Assembly (NCBI RefSeq): GCF_020171285.1
Contig: NZ_JAIUZI010000002.1
Location: 248,001 to 312,000 of the forward strand
Direction: 5' to 3'
Source of the DNA: Seohaeicola saemankumensis
GTDB taxonomy: Bacteria > Pseudomonadota > Alphaproteobacteria > Rhodobacterales > Rhodobacteraceae
Length of the DNA: 64,000 nt
The notes under the pieces are model-generated. The model saw only the letters and a list, made by a program, of their open reading frames with translations. It ran no database searches and was not told the DNA's origin. Of this stretch, positions 26,790-34,867 are shown one piece after another (position 1 is the first letter of the stretch; the number at the start of each line of letters is the position of its first letter). Position numbers and translations under genes: made by a program.

Positions 26790-28073
26790 ATGCCCCAGAT
26801 CCAGGACCATCCGCTCCGCTACCAGCTCGCCAACGAGCTGCACGCGCGGCCCTTTCCGTCGATGAAGGGGCCGGGCACGGTCGTCTACCTGGCCATCAAA
26901 CAGCCCAGCGAAGCGGTCAGCCGCGACCGGGCCCAGGATCTGGCCCACCTGACCGAACTGCTCGATCGCCACGGCGCGGCCCATCCGCAACCGGGGGCGA
27001 CGCATTACTCCGGCCGGATCGGGCGGCACCTGCTGAAATGGGAACAGCACACCGAATTCGTCACCTATACCGCCTTCTCCGACGGGCTCAGCGAACGCGC
27101 CTTCGACCCGGTGGACTTCGAGGTCTTCCCCGCCGACTGGCTGGCGCAGGCGCCGGGCCAGCGCATCACCTCGATCACGCTCAGGGTCGATTACCGGCCC
27201 GATGACGAGGCCGCGATCGAAACCGCGCTGGCCGACTGGTTTGTCCCCGAAAGCACGGCGGCCGCGCGGGTGCTGGACGACGCCGCCGTCGCGGCCGGCG
27301 ATTTCCGCATCGACCCGGCCGGTCACATGCGTTTTGCCCTCTTCGTCGACCGCGACATCGGCGAACGGCGGATCGGCCGGATCATCCAGCGCCTGTGCGA
27401 GGTCGAGACCTACAAGGCGATGTCGATGCTGGGCTTTTCCCGCGCCCGCGAATTGTCGGGACCGCTGGGCGCACAGGACACCCGGCTGACCGAACTGATG
27501 ATCGAGATGACCGGCGGCCGGGCCCCGGCCGAGGACACGCTGCCGCAACTGCTGGCGATCTCGGCGGAACTGGAAACCATGGCCGCCCGCTCGGCCTTTC
27601 GCTTTGGCGCCACCGGCGCCTACGAGGCCATCGTGAACCAGCGCATCGCCTCGCTGCGCGAGGAACGCTTTGGCGGCCGCCAGACCTTTGCCGACTTCAT
27701 GATGCGGCGCTATGAACCGGCGATGCGCACCGTGAAATCGACCGAGAAGCGGCTCGACACGCTGGCCGACCGCGCGATCCGCGCGGGCGACCTGCTGCGC
27801 ACCCGTGTCGACGTGGAACGCAGCGCCCAGAACCAGGCGCTGCTGGAAAGCATGGACACCCGCGCCGCCCTGCAACTGCGGCTGCAACATACGGTCGAAG
27901 GTCTCTCGGTGGTGGCAATCAGCTACTACGCGGTGTCGCTGGCGGGCTATGCGCTTTACCCGCTGGCCCAGGCCACCGGACTGGGCAAGGGGATGATGAC
28001 CGCCGCCATCACCCCCCTTGTCATCCTCGCGGTCTGGTGGGCCGTCCGCAGCATCCGCAGGAAACTGGAATAG
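26790..28073 (+). CDS. DUF3422 family membrane-anchored protein
   Basis: A 427-residue protein starting MPQIQDHPLRYQLANELHARPFP, a segment characteristic of the DUF3422 family. A large soluble region of about 370 residues is followed by two hydrophobic segments near the C-terminus (SYYAVSLAGYALYPLA and MMTAAITPLVILAVWWAV). A coiled-coil-like stretch (RAIRAGDLLRTRVDVERSAQNQ) precedes them. The start at 26790 follows an AAGAGA ribosome site. The function of the family is unknown; the topology resembles CorA-like proteins only loosely. Confidence 0.88.
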   Translation: MPQIQDHPLRYQLANELHARPFPSMKGPGTVVYLAIKQPSEAVSRDRAQDLAHLTELLDRHGAAHPQPGATHYSGRIGRHLLKWEQHTEFVTYTAFSDGLSERAFDPVDFEVFPADWLAQAPGQRITSITLRVDYRPDDEAAIETALADWFVPESTAAARVLDDAAVAAGDFRIDPAGHMRFALFVDRDIGERRIGRIIQRLCEVETYKAMSMLGFSRARELSGPLGAQDTRLTELMIEMTGGRAPAEDTLPQLLAISAELETMAARSAFRFGATGAYEAIVNQRIASLREERFGGRQTFADFMMRRYEPAMRTVKSTEKRLDTLADRAIRAGDLLRTRVDVERSAQNQALLESMDTRAALQLRLQHTVEGLSVVAISYYAVSLAGYALYPLAQATGLGKGMMTAAITPLVILAVWWAVRSIRRKLE

Positions 28074-28088
28074 CCGGACCTCAGGACC

Positions 28089-28718
28089 TCAGGCCGACAG
28101 GCCCACGGCCTTGTGCAGATAGCGCAGGTCCTGCACCTGACGGGTCAGGAACCCGGCCACATCGGCGCGGCGGATCTTCAGTTTCAGCTGTCGGTCCTGC
28201 GGCGCGAACCCTTCGCGGATCGCGCCCGCGACCGGGGCGTCGGTAAAGGCGCTGGGGCGCACGATGGTCCAGTCCAGCCCGCTGGCCCGCACCAGCTGTT
28301 CCTGCAATTCGTGATCCAGGAACACCGGCCGCAGCAGCGCGCCGAACATGATCCGCTTCCAGAAGAAATTCAGGTTGTCCCAGCTCTCGTGCGCGCCCAG
28401 CGTCGACTGGCAGATCAGCCGCCGTACCCCGTTCTCCTGCATCGCGCGGATCACGTTCATCGTGCCCTGCGACCGGATCCGGCTCTTGCGCGAACTGCCC
28501 GCGCCCAGCGTCACCACCACCGCGTCATGGCCCGCGATGGCCTCCGACACCGCGCCGGCGTCCATCGCATCCCCGGCCCGCAGCCACAGCCGCTCCGACC
28601 GCTGCTCCAGCTTCTCGGGGCTGCGCGCAAAGGCGGTGACCTCGTGCCCCTGGTCCAGCAGCTGCGCCACGGTCAGGCGTCCGACGGTTCCGGTGGCTCC
28701 GATAACAATGATCTTCAT
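28089..28718 (-). CDS. NmrA/SDR-like NAD(P)-binding protein
   Basis: A 209-residue atypical SDR. The N-terminus MKIIVIGATGTVGRLTVAQLL holds the Rossmann motif GATGTVG, and LDWTIVRPSAFTD is typical of NmrA-like/NAD(P)H-binding members. The Tyr-x3-Lys pair of classical SDRs is not evident, so it may sense or reduce using NAD(P)H. It is divergent from a TetR gene with an imperfect operator between them, so it is probably that regulator's target. Confidence 0.88.
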   Translation of the reverse strand: MKIIVIGATGTVGRLTVAQLLDQGHEVTAFARSPEKLEQRSERLWLRAGDAMDAGAVSEAIAGHDAVVVTLGAGSSRKSRIRSQGTMNVIRAMQENGVRRLICQSTLGAHESWDNLNFFWKRIMFGALLRPVFLDHELQEQLVRASGLDWTIVRPSAFTDAPVAGAIREGFAPQDRQLKLKIRRADVAGFLTRQVQDLRYLHKAVGLSA

Positions 28719-28744
28719 AACTCTCTCCTTGGCTCTTCGGGTTT

Positions 28745-28779
28745 ACTTGACATCGTGTAAAGTTGACACGGTGACAAGT
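28745..28779. promoter_or_regulatory. TetR-type operator between nmrA-like gene and tetR
   Basis: Arms ACTTGACATCGTGT (28745-28758) and ACACGGTGACAAGT (28766-28779) pair at 12 of 14 positions with a 7-base spacer. The site lies between the two divergent starts (28718 and 28797). Confidence 0.65.
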
Positions 28780-28796
28780 AGTGGTACCTTGACGCC

Positions 28797-29384
28797 ATGT
28801 CAAGTCCTTCTGAAAACACCCGCACAAGAATTCTCAACGCCGCCTGGACGCTGCTGGAAAGCGGCGAGGCCAAGACCCGCATGTCAGATTTCGCAAAGGG
28901 GGCCGGGATCAGCCGCCAGGCGCTCTACCTGCATTTCCCCAGCCGCGCCGAGCTGCTGATCGCGGTCACCCGCCATGTCGACGCGGTCAAGGGCATCGAC
29001 GACCGGCTGGCCGCCAGCCGCGCCGCCACCACCGGCCGCGACCGGCTGGATGCCTTTGTCGCCGCCTGGGGCAACTACATTCCGGAAATCCACGGGGTGG
29101 GCCGCGCGCTCATGGCGATGCAGGACAGCGACCCCGAGGCCGCCGCCGCATGGGACAACAGGATGCAGGCGGTGCGCGCGGGCTGCGCGGCCGCCGTGGC
29201 CGCGCTGCAGGCGGACGGTGACCTCACCCCGGATCTGACCCCGGAGCAGGCCACCGACCTGCTGTGGACGCTGCTCTCCGTGCGCGGCTGGGAACAGCTG
29301 GTGCGAACCTGCGGCTGGCCGCAGGACCGCTACGTGACGGTTATGACCGAAACCGCCCGGCGGGCCTTGATCGCCGGGGCCTAG
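28797..29384 (+). CDS. TetR-family transcriptional regulator
   Basis: A 195-residue regulator: N-terminal helix-turn-helix ILNAAWTLLESGEAKTRMSDF and AKGAGISRQALYLHFPSRAELL, then a C-terminal helical ligand domain. It resembles the TetR at 16609 in the recognition helix (GISRxALYLH). The divergent nmrA-like gene and the shared palindrome suggest local auto-repression. Its stop overlaps that of the convergent MetE-like gene by 3 bases (29382-29384). Confidence 0.9.
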   Translation: MSSPSENTRTRILNAAWTLLESGEAKTRMSDFAKGAGISRQALYLHFPSRAELLIAVTRHVDAVKGIDDRLAASRAATTGRDRLDAFVAAWGNYIPEIHGVGRALMAMQDSDPEAAAAWDNRMQAVRAGCAAAVAALQADGDLTPDLTPEQATDLLWTLLSVRGWEQLVRTCGWPQDRYVTVMTETARRALIAGA

Positions 29385-30490
29385 ACCTCGCCCCAGATCT
29401 CCTCGGCGGTCTTCACCACCAGTTCCAGCTTGCGGCGCTGGTCGTCCTCGGTGATCGCATTGCCTTCCTCGGTCGAGGCAAAGCCGCATTGCGGCGCGAT
29501 GCCCAGCTGGTCGATGTCGCAGAACTTCGACGCCTCGTCGAACTTCGACTTCAGCCAGTCCATCGGCTCCAGATCGGCGGTCTTGGTGGTGATGAACCCC
29601 GGCAGCACCCGCTGCTTGCCCTTGGGCAACAGCTTCAGCGGCTCCAGCCCGCCGGCGCGGTCGGTGTCGTACTCCATGAAAAAGATGTCGACCCCGGTGG
29701 AAAAGATCGCCTCCGCCGCCGCGTCATAGGCGCCCTCGGCCGCGTGGGTCGAGCGGAAATTGCCCCGGCACATGTGCATGCCGATCACCATGTCCTCGGG
29801 GCGGTCCTTGATCGCCTCGCGCATCATCCAGGCATAGCTGTCGATCAGCGCATCGGGGTCCTGGCCGGCGGCCTCTTTGTCGGCGCGGTGCTTGGGGTCG
29901 CACAGATAGGCAAAGAAAATGTCGTCCATCTGCAGGTACCGGCAGCCAGCGGCGTAAAACGCATCAACCGCCGCCTTGTAGGTCGCCGCCAGATCGGCAA
30001 ACAGCGCCTGCGGGTCTTCCTTGTATTCGGTGGGGTGGATGTCCTCGGGCGCGGTGCGGAAATGGCAGCACGACGGACCGGGGATCGAGATCTTGGGCAC
30101 CACGCTGGTGTGCTCCTTGACGAAGCGGAAATGCTCCAGCATCGGGTGATCGTCGGGAAACGACAGCTTGTCGGTGATGGTTGGAAAGATCGGCCGCAGC
30201 TTGACGCCGGCAAACTGCACGCCCTCGTCGCGCTCGTCCAGGTCCAGCCCGTTCAGCATCCCCATAAAGTCATAGTGCCAGAACGACCGCCGCGCCTCGC
30301 CGTCGGTCACCGCCTTCAGCCCGACCTCCTCCTGCATCTTGATCAGGGCAGGGATGGCGGCGTCCTCGACGGCCTTCAGCTCGGCGGCGTCGATCGACTT
30401 GTCCTCGTAGAATTTCCGGCGTGCCTCGACGATCGAGGCGGGGCGCAGCAGGCTGCCCACGTGGTCGGCGCGGAATGGCGGGGTTGGCAT
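29381..30490 (-). CDS. short cobalamin-independent methionine synthase-like protein
   Basis: A 369-residue protein matching the C-terminal catalytic half of MetE (the YxjG/YxjH type). Probable zinc ligands are His and Cys in IGMHMCRGN, Glu in FFMEYDTDRAG and Cys in IAPQCGFAS. The N-terminal half of full MetE is missing, as is usual in this group. Members transfer methyl groups to thiols such as homocysteine, but the methyl donor of the short forms is uncertain. ATG at 30490 (MPTPPFRADHVGSLLRP) follows a GGGAGAGA ribosome site. It is a single gene with no nearby met genes. Confidence 0.88.
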   Translation of the reverse strand: MPTPPFRADHVGSLLRPASIVEARRKFYEDKSIDAAELKAVEDAAIPALIKMQEEVGLKAVTDGEARRSFWHYDFMGMLNGLDLDERDEGVQFAGVKLRPIFPTITDKLSFPDDHPMLEHFRFVKEHTSVVPKISIPGPSCCHFRTAPEDIHPTEYKEDPQALFADLAATYKAAVDAFYAAGCRYLQMDDIFFAYLCDPKHRADKEAAGQDPDALIDSYAWMMREAIKDRPEDMVIGMHMCRGNFRSTHAAEGAYDAAAEAIFSTGVDIFFMEYDTDRAGGLEPLKLLPKGKQRVLPGFITTKTADLEPMDWLKSKFDEASKFCDIDQLGIAPQCGFASTEEGNAITEDDQRRKLELVVKTAEEIWGEV

Positions 30491-30730
30491 GTCTCTCTCC
30501 CTTCATGCAACTGGTCTTGCGACAGTCATACCAAGGGAAAATGCACCGCGCCACGGCTCACTGATTTTGCCGATTGGCTGTATCGAATTTTTCGATAATG
30601 GCGGGCCGCCCTGCGGGCTGGCGCGCCGGAGCGGTCACGCGGCGGGGCAGGGCAAATGGTAAATTTCGCCCTAAGATTTCGCCTCGCGTCGGGCCGCAGA
30701 CTTTGTACAAAACGGTCGATGCCGGGTTTC

Positions 30731-30760
30731 GGGCCGGTACAAAACGGTCAAAACCGGCCC
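30731..30760 (-). terminator. possible terminator of the ABC permease operon
   Basis: Stem GGGCCGGT / ACCGGCCC with a 14-base loop begins 8 bases beyond the stop at 30768. An ACAAAACGGTC sequence occurs once in the loop and once about 30 bases earlier. No U-run, so weak. The rest of the gap 30491-30767 shows nothing recognised. Confidence 0.35.
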
Positions 30761-30767
30761 GCCGGGG

Positions 30768-31802
30768 TCAGCGCCCGCGAATGCGCGGATCCAGCGCGTC
30801 GCGCAGCCCGTCGCCCAGGTAGTTCACGCTCAGCACCGTCAGCGAGATCATGATGCCGGGCAGGATCGAGCGTTCCGGATAGCTCGCCAGCCGGTCGACA
30901 CCATCGTTCAGCAGCCGGCCCCAGGTCGGGAAATCGGGCGGAAAGCCAAAGCCCAGAAAGGACAGCGCGCTCTCGGTGATGATCGCCGTCGCGATGCCCA
31001 GCGTCGCGGAAACCATGATAGGGGACAACACGTTAGGCAGCACATGGCGCAGGATCAGGTTGCGGTTGGTGGTGCCGATGGACCGCGCCGCCAGCACGAA
31101 TTCGCGCTCCTTGATGGCCAGCACATCGCCCCGCACGATCCGCGCGGTGGGCATCCACGAGGTCACGCCGATCAGCATGACGATCAGGATAAAAATCCCG
31201 CCCTCGGGGCCGAAATTCGCCGACAGCGCCTCGCGGAACAACAGCGAAGCCACGAGAATCAAAGGCAAAAGTGGCAGCGCCAGGAAGAGGTCGGTCAACC
31301 GCATCAACGGCCCGTCGAGCTTTTTGACATAGCCCGCCAGCACACCCACCAGCGTGCCGAGGAACAGCGCCAGCAGCATCGCGGTCAGCCCCACGGCGAT
31401 GGACACGCGGCCGCCGAACATCATCCGCGCCAGCGTGTCACGGCCGAGGTTGTCGGTGCCCAGCGGGTGCGACCAGTCAACCTTGGCGCCGCTGTCGAAC
31501 AGCGCGTACCAGATCGGCCGGGTGTCACGCAGGGTGATGAAATCGCGGCCCTGCGGCAGGTACTGCGGGTCGATCCGCCATACCAGCGGCCCGAGGTAAA
31601 CCGAGCCCATGATGAAGAAAAAGATGAATGCCCCGAACAGCGCGCCCTTGTGGGTCTTGAACTGGTCCCAGACATCCAGCCACTGGCTGCGCGGCGGCTT
31701 GCTCGCCTCCTGCATCGGTCCGGCCGCGCCGGGCAAAACGGTCGAGGCTGGCACCAGCCCTTCGTCCGGAACGAGGAGATCGGTTTCGCGCTTGTCAGTC
31801 AT
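30768..31802 (-). CDS. peptide-type ABC transporter permease (DppC/OppC-like)
   Basis: A 344-residue inner-membrane permease. A cytosolic N-terminus (MTDKRETDLLVPDEG) precedes the first helix (GALFGAFIFFFIMGSVYLG), and about six helices follow. The ATPase-contact loop includes REFVLAARSIGTTNRNLILRHVLPN. The ATG at 31802 overlaps the stop of the other permease by 8 bases, so translation is coupled. It belongs to the binding protein/permease operon that opens at 34596. Confidence 0.93.
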   Translation of the reverse strand: MTDKRETDLLVPDEGLVPASTVLPGAAGPMQEASKPPRSQWLDVWDQFKTHKGALFGAFIFFFIMGSVYLGPLVWRIDPQYLPQGRDFITLRDTRPIWYALFDSGAKVDWSHPLGTDNLGRDTLARMMFGGRVSIAVGLTAMLLALFLGTLVGVLAGYVKKLDGPLMRLTDLFLALPLLPLILVASLLFREALSANFGPEGGIFILIVMLIGVTSWMPTARIVRGDVLAIKEREFVLAARSIGTTNRNLILRHVLPNVLSPIMVSATLGIATAIITESALSFLGFGFPPDFPTWGRLLNDGVDRLASYPERSILPGIMISLTVLSVNYLGDGLRDALDPRIRGR

Positions 31803-32802
31803 AGCGGATCCTCGGGTCGAGCAGGCCGTAGAGCACATCGGCCACAAGGTTGAACAGTACGATCAGCACCGCGAAAATGAAGGTAAGTGTCTGAACCATA
31901 GGCAAATCATTGGCCTGAATGGCCCCGATCAGAAGCTGGCCGATGCCGTTCACCTTGAACACCTGTTCGGTGATGATCGCGCCGCCAAAGATCGACGGGA
32001 TGCCCAGGGCGATCACGGTGATCACCGGGATCATCGAGTTGCGCAGCACATGCGCCAGCACCACGGTATATTCGCTCAACCCCTTCGCGCGGGCGGTGCG
32101 CACGTAATCCTGGTTCAGGTTGTCCAGCATCGAGGCCCGCATGAAGCGGCTCAGCTGGGCGGTGATCTGCAGCGCCAGCACCATCACCGGCATCACCATC
32201 TGCTGCAGCTGCTTGACGAAACTGTCCCAGTCATCGACCACCAGCGTGGTGTCATAAATCGATGGGAACCAGCCCAGGTTGACCGAGAAGATGACGATCA
32301 CCAGAACACCAGAGAAAAACGGCGGCACCGAGAAACCGATCATCGACACAAAGGTGCCCATCTGGTCGAACCAGGAATACTGCTTGTAGGCGGAATAGAT
32401 GCCGATCGGCAGGGCGATGATGATCGCCAGCACATAGGCCGTGCCCACCACCCACAGGGTCTGCGGCATCCGCTGCATCACGATGTCCATGACCGGGCTG
32501 CGGGTCTGCCACGAGATGACCCGCAGGTCGCCGACGCTGAACGAGGTGCCGAACCAGTGGTCGATCAGCACCTGCGGTTCGATCCAGAAAAACTGCACCA
32601 GCCACTTCCAGAACCGGATGTGCATCGGTTGGCCCAGACCCAGCGCCTCGCGCATCTTTTCCTTGACCTCGGGCGGGACGGTCAGGGGGACCTGCGCCAT
32701 CGGATCGCCCGGGGCGAGCTCGAGCAGCAGGAAGATCACCAGACTGATGAACAAAAGCGTCGGAACGGCCAGAACCAGTCGACGGATCGTGAATGTCAGC
32801 AT
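31795..32802 (-). CDS. peptide-type ABC transporter permease (DppB/OppB-like)
   Basis: A 335-residue permease beginning MLTFTIRRLVLAVPTLLFISL, the normal first helix of the DppB group. A periplasmic segment and about five further helices follow. The coupling loop is QDYVRTARAKGLSEYTVVLAHVLRN. With the DppC-like subunit it forms the channel for oligopeptides or other N-substituted amino compounds. It lies 96 bases after the binding-protein gene. Confidence 0.94.
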   Translation of the reverse strand: MLTFTIRRLVLAVPTLLFISLVIFLLLELAPGDPMAQVPLTVPPEVKEKMREALGLGQPMHIRFWKWLVQFFWIEPQVLIDHWFGTSFSVGDLRVISWQTRSPVMDIVMQRMPQTLWVVGTAYVLAIIIALPIGIYSAYKQYSWFDQMGTFVSMIGFSVPPFFSGVLVIVIFSVNLGWFPSIYDTTLVVDDWDSFVKQLQQMVMPVMVLALQITAQLSRFMRASMLDNLNQDYVRTARAKGLSEYTVVLAHVLRNSMIPVITVIALGIPSIFGGAIITEQVFKVNGIGQLLIGAIQANDLPMVQTLTFIFAVLIVLFNLVADVLYGLLDPRIRYD

Positions 32803-32898
32803 TCAGGGACGCCTTTGCAGCATAGTCTTTTGTTGTTGGCAGCAGCTCTGCGGCGGAAAACCCGCCCCGGCAATGGCCGGGACGGGAGATCGGGTGGA

Positions 32899-34596
32899 TT
32901 ACATGCGGTACCAGTCCGCGACGTTCCACAGTTCGCTGTCCCAGACGTTCAGGATAACGCCGCCCAGCGAATTGGCGTGGGCCGACAGACGGCCACGGTG
33001 CACCAGCGGGATCATGCCGCCCTTTTCGACGATGATGTCGTTCAGGCGCTTGCCGATCTCGGCGCGGGCCTCGATGCCTGCGGTGGTGGCCAGTTCGGCG
33101 TGCAGCGCGTCGAATTCCTCGTCGCAAAAGCGGCTGATGTTCTCACCCTGCCACTGGGTTTCGGGCTTGGGCGCCTTGTCGCACAGGCCGTTGCCCAGAT
33201 AGGACTGCGGGTCGGTGCCGTTGAAGGTGTTGGCGTACATTTCAACGTCGGCATAGAACTTCTGGAAGGTGTCGGGCGAACCCGGGTCACCGCCAAAGAA
33301 GACCGAGGCGTTGATGTTGCGCAGCTCGGTTTCGATACCGATCTCGCTCCACCACTGCTTGATCAGAGCCTGGAAGTCCTGACGCACGGCGTTGGTCGAG
33401 GTCTGGTACAGGATCTTGAGCGGCACACCGTCCTTTTCGCGGATGCCGTCGCCGTCGGTATCGACGATACCGGCGTCATCCAGCATCTTGTTCGCGCCGG
33501 CGATGTCCTGGGTCGAGCAATCGAAGGTGTCCGAGTTGAACGCGGCCGGAGCCGGCACCCAGTTGCAGGTCACCTTACCCGCCTGGCCATAGCCGATTTC
33601 AACCAGCAGAGGCCGGTCGATGGCCATCGACATCGCCTTGTAGACCGCCGGATCCTTCAGGAAGGGGTGCGGTTCCGCGGCTGTCGAACGGGTCTCGGGC
33701 GGCAGATCGGGCGAGGGGTTGGTCTGGTTCAGCATGATGCGCTCGACCAGCGGGCCAAAGCCCGCGACCGGCGTACCCTTGCCACCTTCCTGCATCTTGG
33801 CGATCACGTCGGGCGCCAGCTGCAGGTTCCAGGCATAGTCGAATTCGCCGGTTTCCATCACCGCGCGGCCTGCGGCCGTGGCGTCGCCGCCGCCCTTGAA
33901 GGTCAGGGTCGCAAAGGCCGGTTTTGCCGGGTCGCGATAGTTCGGATTGGCTTCCATCTGGATCACGTCGTTGGGACGGAAATCCTTGACCACAAAGGGG
34001 CCGGTGCCGACCGGATAGAAGTTCTGGTCGGTACAGCCCGGTGCCGCCGCACCCATGCAGTCCGCGAACTGGGCGGCCTGCAGGATCGGGCTTTCACCGC
34101 CAACGAACGGTCCGTAAGGGAAGGGGGTCGGCTTGTCGAAGGTGACCTTTACGGTCATGTCGTCCACTGCCTCGACGCTGGTCACCCCTTCGAACTTGGT
34201 CAGCTGCGCGCAGCCTCCATCGGGGTGCATGCAGTAGTCGGCGGTGAATTTGACGTCGGCGCTGGTGAACGGCGAGCCGTCGGACCAGGTGATTCCGGGC
34301 GCAATTTTCCAGGTGATCGACATCAGGTCTTCGCTGACGCCGCCGTTGTCGACGGTCGGGATTTCCGAGGCCAGGAACGGCACCATCTGGCCATCCTGGT
34401 CATAGCGCGCCAGCGGTTCGAGGATCAGCGAGGCCGATTCCACGTCCTTGGTGCCGCCCGAAAGGAACGGGTTCAGAATCGATGGGGCCTGCCAGTAAAT
34501 GATGCTGACATGGCCGTCCGATCCGCGTTCGGCCATTGCCACCGGGGCAAAGGCCGCACTTGCGATCGCGCCAAGCAATAGGGCTTTGATCTTCAT
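32899..34596 (-). CDS. periplasmic substrate-binding protein of peptide-type ABC transporter (SBP family 5)
   Basis: A 565-residue exported binding protein. The signal peptide MKIKALLLGAIASAAFAPVAMA ends near residue 22. Family-5 landmarks include TSADVKFTADYC, GTGPFVVKDFRPNDVIQMEANPNY and MSMAIDRPLLVEIGYG. The start at 34596 has a GGAG site 7 bases upstream. It delivers substrate to the adjacent DppB/DppC-like permeases. The downstream set of deacylases suggests N-acyl amino acids or peptides as ligand, but this is inference. Confidence 0.93.
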   Translation of the reverse strand: MKIKALLLGAIASAAFAPVAMAERGSDGHVSIIYWQAPSILNPFLSGGTKDVESASLILEPLARYDQDGQMVPFLASEIPTVDNGGVSEDLMSITWKIAPGITWSDGSPFTSADVKFTADYCMHPDGGCAQLTKFEGVTSVEAVDDMTVKVTFDKPTPFPYGPFVGGESPILQAAQFADCMGAAAPGCTDQNFYPVGTGPFVVKDFRPNDVIQMEANPNYRDPAKPAFATLTFKGGGDATAAGRAVMETGEFDYAWNLQLAPDVIAKMQEGGKGTPVAGFGPLVERIMLNQTNPSPDLPPETRSTAAEPHPFLKDPAVYKAMSMAIDRPLLVEIGYGQAGKVTCNWVPAPAAFNSDTFDCSTQDIAGANKMLDDAGIVDTDGDGIREKDGVPLKILYQTSTNAVRQDFQALIKQWWSEIGIETELRNINASVFFGGDPGSPDTFQKFYADVEMYANTFNGTDPQSYLGNGLCDKAPKPETQWQGENISRFCDEEFDALHAELATTAGIEARAEIGKRLNDIIVEKGGMIPLVHRGRLSAHANSLGGVILNVWDSELWNVADWYRM

Positions 34597-34809
34597 GCTA
34601 CACTCCATGTTGGACACATTTGTGTCTTGTTATAACCGGACAGCTTGCTGCTGCCGGCTGCGCCGCCCCGGGGGTAACGTATTGGAACACATGGCAAACA
34701 GAGTGGATGCCGCAAAATCCGACTGTCCCCCCAGACCGGATACGTGGCATATCGAAACAGAGTTTGCGAAAATTGCAAGCCTTGCCGTCGGGAAAACCGA
34801 TCTGGGGGT

Positions 34810-34838
34810 TTGACACTGTTGGTATACCGGTCTTAGCG
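34810..34838 (+). promoter_or_regulatory. possible promoter with GntR-like palindrome before the ATPase gene
   Basis: TTGACA (34810-34815) resembles a -35 box, but no good -10 was found. A perfect GGTATACC (34821-34828) lies just after it, within TTGGTATACCGG, resembling sites of GntR-family regulators. No GntR gene is nearby. Confidence 0.35.
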
Positions 34839-34867
34839 TCTGTGCCTGTACCAGAAGGAGCGAACAG

